A DNA stretch of 64,000 bases from Herbinix sp. (GTDB lineage Bacteria > Bacillota > Clostridia > Lachnospirales > Lachnospiraceae). Positions 8,834-17,990 of the stretch are shown one piece after another. The notes under the pieces are model-generated. The model saw nothing but the letters and a program-made list of their open reading frames with translations. It ran no database searches and had not been told where the DNA came from. The stretch lies in assembly GCA_029256105.1 (NCBI GenBank), contig JAQSYO010000006.1, positions 124,001 to 188,000 on the forward strand, given 5' to 3'. A program made the translations under genes and the position numbers. Each line of letters begins with the position of its first letter. Position 1 is the first letter of the stretch.

Positions 8834-9622
8834 TTATTCTTCTGGTGACTTTTCAATCTTCTCGATATCACGATAAGCTAACAAATAATTAGCTCCTGAC
8901 ACAATAATGCCTCCTCCGATAAAATTACCAATGGCTGCAACAGAAAGATGATAGAATATTTCTAATAACGTAATATTGGCTCCATTAAAGTATCCAGCAA
9001 AGAGATAATACATGTTGGCAACCACATGCTCTGTCTGACTAAGAATAAAAACCGTAATCGCCAACCATACGACTACCACTTTACTGATCTCCTCGCGGCA
9101 GCTATAGGCAAGACATACACCGGTGGACACAATAATATTACATAATATACTGCTGGCAAGAAGCTTTCCGATTGGTAAATGAACCTTATGGACAGCTTTC
9201 TCAATTACCAGTGCCATAGTCTTATCATCAAATGACCCAGCTACCCCAGTCAAATAAGCGATGAAGATGGCTCCGATCAGATTTGCAATCAGTATCAAAA
9301 ATAATATTTTTAAGATCTTATTAATCTTAGTATGTCCAGTATAAACAGCAAGCATAACCATGCTGTCACTGGTATAGAGTTCAGCCTGCATTAATAAAAT
9401 TGCGATAATACCGACAGGGAAGACTAACGCACCAAGGAAGTTACCAAGACCGGGATCCGTTAGTCCTGCTGCCAATTTCAAGTAACCGATTGCTCCAATT
9501 GAAATGTACATTCCTGCTAGAATACCCTGCACGAGGAGAATCAGGAAGGTTTTATTTGCTTTATGTTTACTTTGATATAATATGTATTCCGCAAGTGCTT
9601 TGGGTCCTGAATAGGTTTTCAT
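8834..9622 (-). CDS. formate/nitrite transporter (FNT) family channel
   Basis: A 262-residue membrane protein with six hydrophobic helices and FNT signatures: AELYTSDSMVM, NLIGAIFIAYLTG, the broken-helix segment CNIIVSTGVCLAYSCREE and SQTEHVVANMYYL, which carries the central pore His. FNT pentamers pass formate, nitrite or hydrosulfide; in a fermenter formate export/import is the most likely role, though no pyruvate formate-lyase is next door. The upstream region has an extended -10 promoter and a Crp/Fnr-type palindrome at -41.5, suggesting anaerobic or metabolic activation. It is transcribed alone and ends at a strong terminator. Confidence 0.92.
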   Translation of the reverse strand: MKTYSGPKALAEYILYQSKHKANKTFLILLVQGILAGMYISIGAIGYLKLAAGLTDPGLGNFLGALVFPVGIIAILLMQAELYTSDSMVMLAVYTGHTKINKILKILFLILIANLIGAIFIAYLTGVAGSFDDKTMALVIEKAVHKVHLPIGKLLASSILCNIIVSTGVCLAYSCREEISKVVVVWLAITVFILSQTEHVVANMYYLFAGYFNGANITLLEIFYHLSVAAIGNFIGGGIIVSGANYLLAYRDIEKIEKSPEE

Positions 9623-9634
9623 CCTGTAAATCCT

Positions 9635-9679
9635 TTCTGTAACTGTGATATAATTGTTATAGCGATATAAGTTACAGAA
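9635..9679. promoter_or_regulatory. 10-bp inverted repeat around the predicted start of transcription
   Basis: The arms ttctgtaact (9635-9644) and agttacagaa (9670-9679) are perfectly complementary with a 25-base spacer. The right arm abuts the predicted -10 box, so this could be a second operator or a leader hairpin of the formate/nitrite channel gene. Confidence 0.45.
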
Positions 9680-9684
9680 TTATA
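9679..9684 (-). promoter_or_regulatory. extended -10 promoter of the formate/nitrite channel gene
   Basis: On the minus strand TGATATAAT gives an extended -10 (TG-N-TATAAT), with the hexamer at 9679-9684. No good -35 is present at the right spacing, which is usual for class II activator-dependent promoters. Predicted transcription starts near 9672. Confidence 0.6.
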
Positions 9685-9705
9685 TCATATCTGAGCTTCA
9701 GAAAA

Positions 9706-9721
9706 TGTGATTTAAATCACA
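9706..9721. promoter_or_regulatory. Crp/Fnr-type binding site
   Basis: TGTGATTTAAATCACA is a perfect 16-bp palindrome of the TGTGA-N6-TCACA class bound by Crp and by Bacillus-type Fnr. Its centre lies about 41.5 bases upstream of the predicted start of the channel gene, the standard class II activator position. Confidence 0.75.
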
Positions 9722-9745
9722 GTCCATTAGCTATAATTTTATACG

Positions 9746-10609
9746 TTATTCCTTATAATTTGAAGAAGTAACCGTCTGGTCTCGGTACCAGCGAATGATC
9801 TTGCCTGCTATGCTATCACTTGAGGGAATCTCCGGTAAACTGTCTGCTTTATACCATGCAGCCTCCATTATTTCGCAGTTATCCACTATTAATTCACCAC
9901 TTTCATATTCGGCTGTAAAAGCCATCATCAGAGAATCCGGAAATGGCCATGGTTGGCTACTGAAATATCGTATATTCTTTACTTTAATTCCTACCTCCTC
10001 ACCAATTTCTCGTGTAACACACTGCTCCAACGTCTCCCCTGGCTCGACAAAACCTGCAATAAGACTATATAAATCTTTTTTAAAATTACGGTTATGGGCA
10101 AGTAATATCTGATCATCACGAAATACAGCCGTTATTGTTGCTGGAGAGATTCGCGGGTAAACTATATTGCCACAGTTAGGGCAGATTCTAGCTCTCTCAT
10201 CTTTTTTATCCAAGGTTTTATGTCCGCAGCAACCACAGTACTGATTCACGCTATACCAATGAAGAATGTGGTTTGCCGTACCTGCAAGCATAAACAACCC
10301 TGAATCATCCGACAGATTTGTAATTTTCATCAGATCAATAAGCTCCAGGTAATCAGGTAGCTCAGCTATTTCGTTTAATCTTTTACAATAGCAATCATGC
10401 CCGTCATACTTGCCGATATACTCCATGGTTTTATCATTTATTATTAAGTTATCTATATCATTTGCTTCTGGTATATAAAATTTATCTCCTACCTTTTTCA
10501 TCAATATTTTTTTTTCTAACAAAACAAGAACCCATGCGCTTTCTTTAGCTGCTTCTGTCGGAAGATGGGCAGGTATGTAATCATGTTGTCTAGAAATACC
10601 CATATACAA
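9746..10609 (-). CDS. nudC: NAD-capped RNA/NADH pyrophosphatase NudC
   Basis: A 287-residue protein. An N-terminal beta domain is followed by a zinc ribbon (C125-x2-C128 and C143-x2-C146). The Nudix box GFVEPGETLEQCVTREIGEEVGI spans about 186-208. The NudC-specific SQPWPFPDSLM motif that binds the nicotinamide follows. The enzyme hydrolyses NAD(H) to NMN(H) and AMP and removes NAD caps from RNA. Its 3' end is 24 bases from the Crp/Fnr-type site of the downstream channel gene, so the two genes probably have separate promoters. Length and motif order match the family. Confidence 0.93.
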   Translation of the reverse strand: MYMGISRQHDYIPAHLPTEAAKESAWVLVLLEKKILMKKVGDKFYIPEANDIDNLIINDKTMEYIGKYDGHDCYCKRLNEIAELPDYLELIDLMKITNLSDDSGLFMLAGTANHILHWYSVNQYCGCCGHKTLDKKDERARICPNCGNIVYPRISPATITAVFRDDQILLAHNRNFKKDLYSLIAGFVEPGETLEQCVTREIGEEVGIKVKNIRYFSSQPWPFPDSLMMAFTAEYESGELIVDNCEIMEAAWYKADSLPEIPSSDSIAGKIIRWYRDQTVTSSNYKE

Positions 10610-10713
10610 TCAACCCTTTCATTTTCTTTTCCTGATTTTTTCAGAAATATAGCAATCCCTAAATCTTATCATCATCCAGATATATTGTAAATGAATTATT
10701 TACATCACTTTAT

Positions 10714-11289
10714 TCATTTTGATGTTCGTCTGCGTACAAGACCAAAACCTGCCCCACAGATTCCACCTAAAATATGCGCTGCATGGGCTATTCCATCCTT
10801 TGCTCCGACACTACTCAATACTTCGCCTCCCAGATAAATAATTATAACTAATATTAGAGTAATCGGGATTTTACCTGCCTTCATACCTGCAGCTGACGAT
10901 AAGACTATCATCATAAATACGATACCGCTGGCACCCAACAATATATTATTTGGATATAAAATAACATAAAATAATCCTGATACAATTGATGTTATTGCAA
11001 TCATAATTAGGAAAGATTTTGATCCATATTTTTCTTCAAGCATAGGTCCCAATACCAGAAATAGAACCATATTCCCAGAGAAGTGACCCCAGTCCATATG
11101 GCCAAGAACATGCCCGAACAATCTGAGGTATGCCAAAGGATCCAACCAGGACGAACGGTATAGACAAAAAAACAGACTTGTAGTTAACCCACTTGTTATA
11201 TGCCCTAACAGCAGCACCATGAAGGAAGCCAAAGCAAATGTCAATGTTACTGGGGAATTGTATTGAAATTTACTAAGTACTTTTTTCAT
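10714..11289 (-). CDS. rhomboid-family intramembrane serine protease
   Basis: A 191-residue protein with about six hydrophobic helices. Rhomboid hallmarks are HFSGNM (H69, N73), the catalytic serine in LGASG (S121) and the catalytic His in AAHILGG (H172). Rhomboids cleave membrane-embedded substrates; the target here is not evident. The start at 11289 begins with a basic segment (MKKVLSKFQY) before the first helix. It lies between nudC and a small acidic protein gene, all leftward, with gaps of about 100 and 70 bases that leave operon membership open. Confidence 0.9.
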   Translation of the reverse strand: MKKVLSKFQYNSPVTLTFALASFMVLLLGHITSGLTTSLFFCLYRSSWLDPLAYLRLFGHVLGHMDWGHFSGNMVLFLVLGPMLEEKYGSKSFLIMIAITSIVSGLFYVILYPNNILLGASGIVFMMIVLSSAAGMKAGKIPITLILVIIIYLGGEVLSSVGAKDGIAHAAHILGGICGAGFGLVRRRTSK

Positions 11290-11362
11290 TTATCTTGTCC
11301 TCTTCCTTTTTTTTTGATATCACAGGTACATTGACGCATTCGGTTCATTTTTCACAGTTACT

Positions 11363-11554
11363 TTAATGATCTATTTCTTTATATTTCTGTAAGTCAATCC
11401 CTTTCTTTATAGCACGCTTAATAAGTTCTTCCTCTGATTCTTTGTCTAGTTCAAGCAAGTCCTCTAAGGCTCCATCAAAGCCGGCAAATAAGGCTGTCCC
11501 ATAGAAATTCATTAAATCTAGTCTTAATTTTTTCGTATCGATAGGTTCGTCCAT
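11363..11554 (-). CDS. small acidic protein of unknown function
   Basis: A 63-residue soluble protein starting MDEPIDTKKLRLDLMNFYG and rich in Glu and Asp (GALEDLLELDKESEEELIKRA), probably helical. The ATG at 11554 is preferred over an in-frame ATG at 11596 because the strong AAGGGGAGG (11560-11568) lies just upstream of it. I do not recognise the family. It is 73 bases upstream of the rhomboid gene on the same strand, so co-transcription is possible. Confidence 0.7.
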   Translation of the reverse strand: MDEPIDTKKLRLDLMNFYGTALFAGFDGALEDLLELDKESEEELIKRAIKKGIDLQKYKEIDH

Positions 11555-11720
11555 GTTTACCTCCCCTTGGATAAAGCTATTTACAAATGTATTCATTTTT
11601 AATTAATCTATCTACATACCTATATTGAATAATTCTTCATTTCTAGATTCAGTTCTATAGTTCTATATTACTACATTACTATATTACTTAATTTTAATGT
11701 TTTTTTATTTATATATTTTT

Positions 11721-11808
11721 CTATATTTCTATATTTCTATATTTCTATATTTCTATATTTCTATATTTCTATATTTCTATATTTCCATATTTCTATATTT
11801 CTATATTT
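11721..11808. repeat. octanucleotide tandem repeat, 11 units
   Basis: The unit ctatattt is repeated eleven times without interruption except one ccatattt. A related ctctatttat/ctatat tract continues to about 11870. The tract lies just after, and slightly overlaps, the 3' end of the MBL-fold gene. An 8-base unit changes the reading frame with each gain or loss. Confidence 0.9.
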
Positions 11809-11856
11809 GTATTCTTCTGTACCACTATATCTCTATTTATCTATATCTCTATTTAT

Positions 11857-12603
11857 CTATATCTCTATTTTCCAGCTTTGTCCGTTTTGATTAATATCCA
11901 TTATTTTCACATTACTAGCATATATACTTCTTTCTTGCTTGTATTGTCCGATAATCTCTGGTTTTTCCCAAAAATGCATCGGAAATACATATCTGACTTT
12001 TGTTGTTTTAAGAAGTTCATCCAGTCCCAAATAATACCACTCCTCTTGTCGTGGATCTAATGGTGCAAATGCTATATCAATTGGGATGTCTTTTAAAACA
12101 TTCATTTCCTTATGAAACAATGCTGTCATATTATTATTACTTTGTTTTGTCTCTTCTTTCCATACCCACAAGTTAAGGTCCCCTGCATGATATATGGTTT
12201 TTCCTTGATAACGCAACAGAAAAGCAACCCCACAATCTGTAGATTTCAGTGTTTTCAGAATTATTTTGTTGTTATTTGTATCATATAACTCGTATTCATT
12301 TGATGGCTTAACTGATACTACTTTATTTAGAAGCTCATCAGTAATGCCTAACTCAATGTAATTTCCTTTCGTCAGTTTTATATCCGAGGAAAGTATATAT
12401 TCAATTTCATGATCGTTATTATTTAATTTAAATATCTCAGGATTAAAATGATCCTGATGTTTATGACTTGCAAATACAAATATCTTCTTCTTTGTATCCA
12501 TTTCTGGTATTTCGCCTTTATAATAATCAAATAACCAATAGCATGTTTCCCACTCAATTAAGAACCCGCTATGACCTATATATGTAATCTCCATACGATC
12601 CAT
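11857..12603 (-). CDS. MBL-fold metallo-hydrolase
   Basis: A 248-residue metallo-beta-lactamase-fold protein: ITYIGHSGFLIE at the N-terminus, the metal motif ASHKHQDHF (HxHxDH), YHAGDLN as a later metal ligand and FPMHFW near the C-terminus. This arrangement resembles the UlaG/YycJ-like branch of cytoplasmic hydrolases; the substrate is unknown. Its last codons (KIEI, stop) lie inside a repetitive ctctattt tract that continues as an octamer array. ATG at 12603 and at 12594 are both possible starts; GAGG and GGAG sequences support either. Confidence 0.85.
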   Translation of the reverse strand: MDRMEITYIGHSGFLIEWETCYWLFDYYKGEIPEMDTKKKIFVFASHKHQDHFNPEIFKLNNNDHEIEYILSSDIKLTKGNYIELGITDELLNKVVSVKPSNEYELYDTNNNKIILKTLKSTDCGVAFLLRYQGKTIYHAGDLNLWVWKEETKQSNNNMTALFHKEMNVLKDIPIDIAFAPLDPRQEEWYYLGLDELLKTTKVRYVFPMHFWEKPEIIGQYKQERSIYASNVKIMDINQNGQSWKIEI

Positions 12604-12821
12604 TCTCCGTTTTCCTCTAAGATTATCTTAGATTATAAATTTCAATCTCACAGTGTTATTATACTATATTATCTTACATCAATAGAATACCTCAGTAAAA
12701 AGTGCTATAATCAAAATCTTGGGCATATGCCATTTCCCCAAATCAGATCCAAATGCCCTTATAGCTTTGAGCTTAAAGCATAATCTCTGCATTGCAAGGT
12801 GAATTGCATCCCTAGTATATA

Positions 12822-13052
12822 CTATGACTTTTGAACATTCTCTTTATTTTTATGAAAAAAGTCGGCAAAGCTTTCCAATGTAAATTCATTCAGTTGCGAT
12901 AAATCGTCACTGACCAAATTGAAGAAACAGCCCGGTATTTCACCTGCTTTCAGATTCTTTTTTATACAAGGATCACAGCCCAAATTATGGTTGTTTGGAT
13001 TTAATTTACAATTTAAATCTTTGCACGTACAAAAATGTATTTGATTTTCCAT
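12822..13052 (-). CDS. small cysteine-rich protein (DUF6485-like)
   Basis: A 76-residue protein with six Cys in the first half (FCTCKDLNCKLNP, LGCDPCIKK, IPGCFF), probably a metal-binding knuckle. The C-terminal half is an acidic helix (FTLESFADFFHKNKE). The spacing resembles the small clostridial DUF6485 proteins, but I am not certain of the assignment. The start is supported by GGGG-type purines upstream (aaaaggggtactt). It stands alone. Confidence 0.6.
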   Translation of the reverse strand: MENQIHFCTCKDLNCKLNPNNHNLGCDPCIKKNLKAGEIPGCFFNLVSDDLSQLNEFTLESFADFFHKNKENVQKS

Positions 13053-13560
13053 AGATAAGTACCCCTTTTCATAATATTAGAGCCATTCTTATAAGTTATT
13101 CTTTATAAGCTATTCTTTATAAGCTATTCTTTAAATGTCTATATCTATTTAAACACATAGCTACAAATTTATCAATTATCAACTCCCATTTCAATTACTT
13201 TATTCAATGCCGTTATCACTGATTTTTATTAGTAATTCATTATGAACTATTGTTATAACCAGTTGTAATCGTTCTGATTGATATCTGGAAATATCGTAAG
13301 GATAGGTTTTTTCAATTTTATTTTTACACTGTCCCTCTACCATCCTCTGTGTAAACTATATAATGTCTTTTAAAGGTTTCACAATTGAATTGCCCAAACG
13401 AATAATTGTCCTGATTGAACAAAATATTGCTGCTTAAGCTTGTAGAGCATTTGCGGTAATATTGTTCATTATTATTTTCTTGATAGATTAACATAGTGCA
13501 CCCTAAATACGTTAAGATGGGCTTTGAGTACAATCTGGCGAAAAGATAAGAGATAATTAT
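13053..13560. other. gene-poor stretch with short tandem repeats
   Basis: Around 13088-13130 a 14-base unit (tttataagctattc) is repeated about three times. A 69-codon frame at 13324-13533 (minus) starts with TTG and has no ribosome binding site, so I do not call it a gene. Nothing else is evident. Confidence 0.5.
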
Positions 13561-14049
13561 TTACCTCAACTCTTCAACAAAATATATTTTATGAACATTT
13601 GGAAAATAGAGAATAGACAAAGTGTTATCTCCATATTTCACCAGTTTCTGCCATAGATAAAAATCATCAAATTGCGGCTTATGTATTTCCGGTATTCTCA
13701 AATCAGTAGCAATTGCTTGTACGAACTCTTCCATATCTTTCTTCTTACTATCTTTTGAATTTCCTATAATCGATAGTAGTTCCGTTGCTGCTTTTTTTTC
13801 AGAACTCATCATTGGCAATATATTCATTTCTGTCGTTTCATAAATAGTGTAGCATCTTCCTTTTCCCTGAAAATCATGCTTATCTTGATTATGATAAATT
13901 TGTTTAAAATCTGAAGGTAGGACTATATTCCAATGTTCCTCATAAATACTTTCACTTGTAGCATAGCGATTACCTATGGTATAAAGCAAAACAGGTGTTA
14001 ATACGATCCCCAGGATTATTATAATAAAAATGACTATTTTAATTTTCAT
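13561..14049 (-). CDS. membrane-anchored protein of unknown function
   Basis: A 162-residue protein with one N-terminal hydrophobic helix (KIVIFIIIILGIVLTPVLL, about residues 4-23) and no lipobox, so it is probably a signal-anchor with an extracytoplasmic domain. The outer part contains YEEHWNIVLPSDFKQIYH and ends FPNVHKIYFVEELR. I do not recognise the family. AAAGGAG lies 10 bases before the ATG. It is downstream of the large zinc-ribbon gene on the same strand with a gap of about 150 bases. Confidence 0.65.
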   Translation of the reverse strand: MKIKIVIFIIIILGIVLTPVLLYTIGNRYATSESIYEEHWNIVLPSDFKQIYHNQDKHDFQGKGRCYTIYETTEMNILPMMSSEKKAATELLSIIGNSKDSKKKDMEEFVQAIATDLRIPEIHKPQFDDFYLWQKLVKYGDNTLSILYFPNVHKIYFVEELR

Positions 14050-14199
14050 ATTATCGAATGCTCCTTTTTCTTCTATCGAAACAAGTCTAAGTCATATGTC
14101 TATTATCGACTGTCCTCCAGTGAAGTTTTTATTAACCCTTTAACTTTTTATATGAATTAGTTTTACTTATCGCTATTTTCTAACACTCCTCCACACAAG

Positions 14200-17031
14200 T
14201 TATTCATTAAATTTAGCGTAACACTTGGGGCAAACATTGCCCCCTTTATATACATAGCCACACCGATAGCAGCATATTACATTATGTTTTTCCTTTACCA
14301 TATAGGAAATATCTCTGGATTCAGGCTTTTCTTTAAGATAAGAGACAAAGTCATTCAATACATTTGTAAATGGTTTTAATTTCTCTAATTTAAGCGAATT
14401 TGAAATTTTAACTTTCCCAGCATGACTGGTTTCTGCGTAAATTCCTGCACCGAATAATCCTTTGTCTTCAATAATTTTTTTAATCTTCATAACATCAATA
14501 ACGTCTGCCTCTACTAAACTGTTATAGAATATATGGTCCGCAGTCAATACAAATCCTTTTCCTCCATTCGCCTTGGTTGATGCATCACAAATTACAATAG
14601 GAAATTCATATCTTCCTCTACCTGCTGCATATGTATTTAGTGCCTTATTCATAATTTGAGTTTCATCATCCTCTGAATTATTCCGTATTCCTTTCCTCAC
14701 ATCATAAAAATGTATTCTGGAATTCACTGGTATTACCTCACTCATGTCTTTCGAAAGCTTATTTACCAATTGCTCACATTCATTCATCTTTATTTTCGTC
14801 AAACGCTGATCAATCTTTTCAAGGATATTCGATTTTAATTCAGGCAGGATATCTTTCGAAGATATCTCTTCATATGCCTGCAGTCCATCGTTAAATGTAA
14901 GTTCTGCCGGGTCCGGACATATCTTCTTAATAGCCGCCTCGTCCATAGCAGAAATCTTATCATAAATGTTTTCAAGAAATGAGGTTGTATTTCTTTTCTC
15001 AAAATCCTCTTTTTTCAGTTTATTATATAATTCCATAATAGAGTTTCGGTCTTTTGGATTAACACGTTTTATATAGGCAGCAATATCCTGTTTTTCAGCT
15101 TCATCTCTTATTAAATCCAAGCGTTTCTTATGTGTGCTATTATCAATTTCCTTATACTGTTCTATCATTTCTTTAAACTGTTTATACTGTGTTTTGCTTA
15201 CATTTTCCGGAACTTTCAAGATAATTGCATCCAATTCCTTTTTACCTCGTTTTTCCAGCAACTCCGCCAAGGAATGTAAAAACGATTCTTTTACACTGTC
15301 GTTACAATCTTCTTTTTTAATTTCTTCTATCACTCGTATGATATTCGCATAATTTTTTTCTTTGCAGATTGACACTCTCTGAAGCAGTTCTTCCTCTTTG
15401 CTATTATAAACAGCTTTATCAATGCCGTTATTTTTATCGTTACCATCGAAGTCCTGTTCCGCCTGATTACGAAATTTATAATCCGCCGTATTTATTACTG
15501 GTATATCAGTTTGCAAATCCTTTGGTACAAATGACTCATTGTTTTTATTTTTTTGTTGTTGGCTTAAATTGTATTCCGATGAAATATTGTAGGCTTGCTC
15601 TCTTCTTAATTCTGGCCTTTTACTATAATCCGAATTTAAGCTATTTTCCGTATTTATACCCTTTACGAGCTTAGTTCCATTTCCAGGATATATACTATTT
15701 TCAGGTTTTATACTATTTTTCAGATTTATACTATTTTCCAAACTTAGAGCGCCATCTTGTTTTATTCTATATTCTGATGCTGATTTGTCTGAGTTTCTCT
15801 TTGATTTATGCTGCTCTAATGTATCTTTAGCTGTTGCATTTTGTGCTGTTGCATTTTGCAATTTCTCTTTGTTTTTAAAGCTATCACTCTTATTTTCTAT
15901 AGCTATCGGTGGATGCTTTCTACTTATCAGTTCTTTATCTATTGCTTTGTAATATTTTTCAGAGCTCTTCAAAGGATAAAAACCAGCTTCCATTTTATCC
16001 TGAAGTACAACAATTTCTTCTTCTGACATTGAAGCAATATTACTGTAGATATCGGCTAATTGTGCCACATTTTCAGAGTTTCTCTTATTGTAATCTAATT
16101 CATACTCATTAAAATTACAATTAGATGTCCGTTCTCCCTGTTTCCCGATTAGTTCAAGATAGTCTTCATAAGCCTCGATATCATCCTCAAAATCAATGCA
16201 AAAGACATTTCCTTCTCTTAAAAGCTTTTGAGGCTTCGGAGTATATAGACAATGACACTTGCTACAGGTATATGCTCTTGACAAATAGACTCCCTTCTCA
16301 TCTGTCTCTATCAACAATTCTTTACCCTCGGGATAAATCACTAAAAAAAGCTTCTCTCTGCACACCGGACATTTTGAAGTAACCATATAAAAATTATGCC
16401 CAATACGTGACTTCCTTTTATCACTTTCCGATAGTTCTTCTCTTTCAAATGAATAATATCCGCTTGTCCAAACCATTTTATGCCATAGACCTAAATTATA
16501 TTTACTTTTTTCATTCTTATTCGTTTCTGATTTATTGCTTTCTGGTTTTTCGTTTTCCTCTTCATTTTGAAGTTTCTGCTTATTTAAAATATCCTGCATA
16601 ATATCCTCATAAGTTATTTGAACTCCACCTTTAAAAAAACGGAGATTATCTGCGGTAAGGACTGGCTCAATATCAATTTCTTTGAGTAAGTTACCAAATA
16701 ATACATTAAGCTGTGAATAATCCTTCTCTACTGTAAGTCCTTTAATTTTTCCCCATTTTCCAAAAACATATAAAGTCATATTTAATACATTTTCTAATAC
16801 TTCATTTTTTGTAATCTGTTCTATGGAATCTTCTTTCAGATGCAATTCTACCGGATTATAACCAATCATCTTATTTCCAAAATCAAAAAATAAGACGCTG
16901 TCTTTTCCCTCCAGAATCAAATTATTATTGTTTATGGCGAATACTTCTTTCCATTTAAAATCTCTGCCCATTGTATTTATCAACTTAATAAATATTACCT
17001 TTAATTCAGAATTTGCTTTTAATAAAATCAT
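14200..17031 (-). CDS. large multidomain zinc-ribbon protein of unknown function
   Basis: A 943-residue cytoplasmic protein. In order: an alpha/beta N-terminal region (1-150); a Lys/Glu/Asn-rich linker; a zinc ribbon with C221-x2-C224 and C256-x2-C259; a long low-complexity segment with repeated ENSI-type units (LENSINLKNSIKPENSIY); a helical region of charged repeats; a beta-rich domain with GKGFVLTADHIFYNS, which looks like a bacterial PH-like fold; and a terminal zinc ribbon, C921-x2-C924 and C934-x2-C937. I prefer ATG at 17031 (GAAGGAAG upstream) over TTG at 17115. It may be a scaffold or envelope-stress protein, but no function can be assigned. Confidence 0.75.
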   Translation of the reverse strand: MILLKANSELKVIFIKLINTMGRDFKWKEVFAINNNNLILEGKDSVLFFDFGNKMIGYNPVELHLKEDSIEQITKNEVLENVLNMTLYVFGKWGKIKGLTVEKDYSQLNVLFGNLLKEIDIEPVLTADNLRFFKGGVQITYEDIMQDILNKQKLQNEEENEKPESNKSETNKNEKSKYNLGLWHKMVWTSGYYSFEREELSESDKRKSRIGHNFYMVTSKCPVCREKLFLVIYPEGKELLIETDEKGVYLSRAYTCSKCHCLYTPKPQKLLREGNVFCIDFEDDIEAYEDYLELIGKQGERTSNCNFNEYELDYNKRNSENVAQLADIYSNIASMSEEEIVVLQDKMEAGFYPLKSSEKYYKAIDKELISRKHPPIAIENKSDSFKNKEKLQNATAQNATAKDTLEQHKSKRNSDKSASEYRIKQDGALSLENSINLKNSIKPENSIYPGNGTKLVKGINTENSLNSDYSKRPELRREQAYNISSEYNLSQQQKNKNNESFVPKDLQTDIPVINTADYKFRNQAEQDFDGNDKNNGIDKAVYNSKEEELLQRVSICKEKNYANIIRVIEEIKKEDCNDSVKESFLHSLAELLEKRGKKELDAIILKVPENVSKTQYKQFKEMIEQYKEIDNSTHKKRLDLIRDEAEKQDIAAYIKRVNPKDRNSIMELYNKLKKEDFEKRNTTSFLENIYDKISAMDEAAIKKICPDPAELTFNDGLQAYEEISSKDILPELKSNILEKIDQRLTKIKMNECEQLVNKLSKDMSEVIPVNSRIHFYDVRKGIRNNSEDDETQIMNKALNTYAAGRGRYEFPIVICDASTKANGGKGFVLTADHIFYNSLVEADVIDVMKIKKIIEDKGLFGAGIYAETSHAGKVKISNSLKLEKLKPFTNVLNDFVSYLKEKPESRDISYMVKEKHNVICCYRCGYVYKGGNVCPKCYAKFNE

Positions 17032-17328
17032 ATGAATAACACTTCCTTCATCTAATTGAATTAATTTAAATAGGAAAATATAAGATGATACTCTTATATC
17101 AACAATAACTGACAATTTGTCTTATATTCCAATTGTATCATATTTTTTAACCATTGGCATCCAATCTATTTCAATCTTTCCTAGTAATTAGTCCCGCTGA
17201 AGGATACCTTACGTAAAAGGATTGTATTACCGTGGTAGAATTTCAAACAACTCGTATATTTATCAATGCACTTACTCTAAAAAATCTGCATATGATATTA
17301 CTATGAGTATATGAAAGGAATTAATATA

Positions 17329-17841
17329 ATGTATAATGATCCTAACCCTGATACTGATCGACCTCATCATCACAACAGACCAAGACATCATTCAAACCCT
17401 TCGAAGCAATATTCCAGCCCGCTTATTAACGATTATGGACCAAAACCGCTTGTCGTTAATATAAATAAACTAACTCTTTTAAATAACAAATACCGTACAA
17501 CTTTATGGACAGGATGCCATATGCAAGTTACCTTAATGAGTATAAACGTTGAAGAAGATATCGGTTTAGAAATACATCCCGAGACTGATCAATTCATACG
17601 TATAGAACAAGGTGAGGGACTGGTGCTGATGGGTGATAGAAGAGATAGGCTGAATTATCAAGAAAAAGTCTGTGATGATTTTGCAATCTTAATACCTGCT
17701 GGGAAGTGGCACAATATAATAAATACAGGCTGTGTACCACTTAAACTATATTCGATTTATGCACCACCACATCATCCACATGGTACGATTCATAAGACGA
17801 AAGCTGAGGCACAAGCCGCTGAAGAGCACCACGACCACTAA
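17329..17841 (+). CDS. cupin-domain protein with His-rich termini
   Basis: A 170-residue small beta-barrel. Cupin motif 1 reads GLEIHPETDQFIRIEQGEG and motif 2 PAGKWHNIINTG, supplying His/Glu metal ligands. The N-terminus (RPHHHNRPRHH) and C-terminus (HHPHGTIHK, EEHHDH) are His-rich and may bind extra metal. Cupins of this type are often mannose-6-phosphate isomerase-like or spore-associated; the substrate is unknown. ATG at 17329 is chosen because AAAGGA at 17314-17319 lies 9 bases before it and would fall inside a frame starting at 17311. It is monocistronic and convergent with alaT. Confidence 0.85.
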   Translation: MYNDPNPDTDRPHHHNRPRHHSNPSKQYSSPLINDYGPKPLVVNINKLTLLNNKYRTTLWTGCHMQVTLMSINVEEDIGLEIHPETDQFIRIEQGEGLVLMGDRRDRLNYQEKVCDDFAILIPAGKWHNIINTGCVPLKLYSIYAPPHHPHGTIHKTKAEAQAAEEHHDH

Positions 17842-17873
17842 AATGGACCGAATCATATATTATAGAATAAATT

Positions 17874-17911
17874 AACCAGGCAATTTTACTTTTCTGTAAA
17901 ACTGCCTGGTT
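17874..17911. terminator. bidirectional intrinsic terminator
   Basis: The stem aaccaggca/tgcctggtt (17874-17882 with 17903-17911) extends inward through ttttac/gtaaaa and is followed by TAATTTT. It separates the convergent cupin and alaT genes and can serve both. Confidence 0.85.
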
Positions 17912-17990
17912 TAATTTTCGGTTTCTTTGTAAGATTTTCTTTAGGGTTTTAAAAAAATTTCTTTAAGGATTCCTTTAATCGGATATACAA

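Noticed and set aside
11721-11870. CRISPR array
   Set aside because: The units are simple octamers with no unique spacers and no cas genes nearby.
11697-11894. Plus-strand frame encoding FLYFYISI-type repeats
   Set aside because: It is only a translation of the octamer repeat tract and overlaps the real MBL-fold gene.
13324-13533. 69-codon frame on the minus strand
   Set aside because: It starts with TTG, has no ribosome binding site and shows no recognisable pattern.
17032-17115. N-terminal extension of the large zinc-ribbon protein (TTG start)
   Set aside because: ATG at 17031 has a GAAGGAAG site at good distance, while TTG at 17115 has none.
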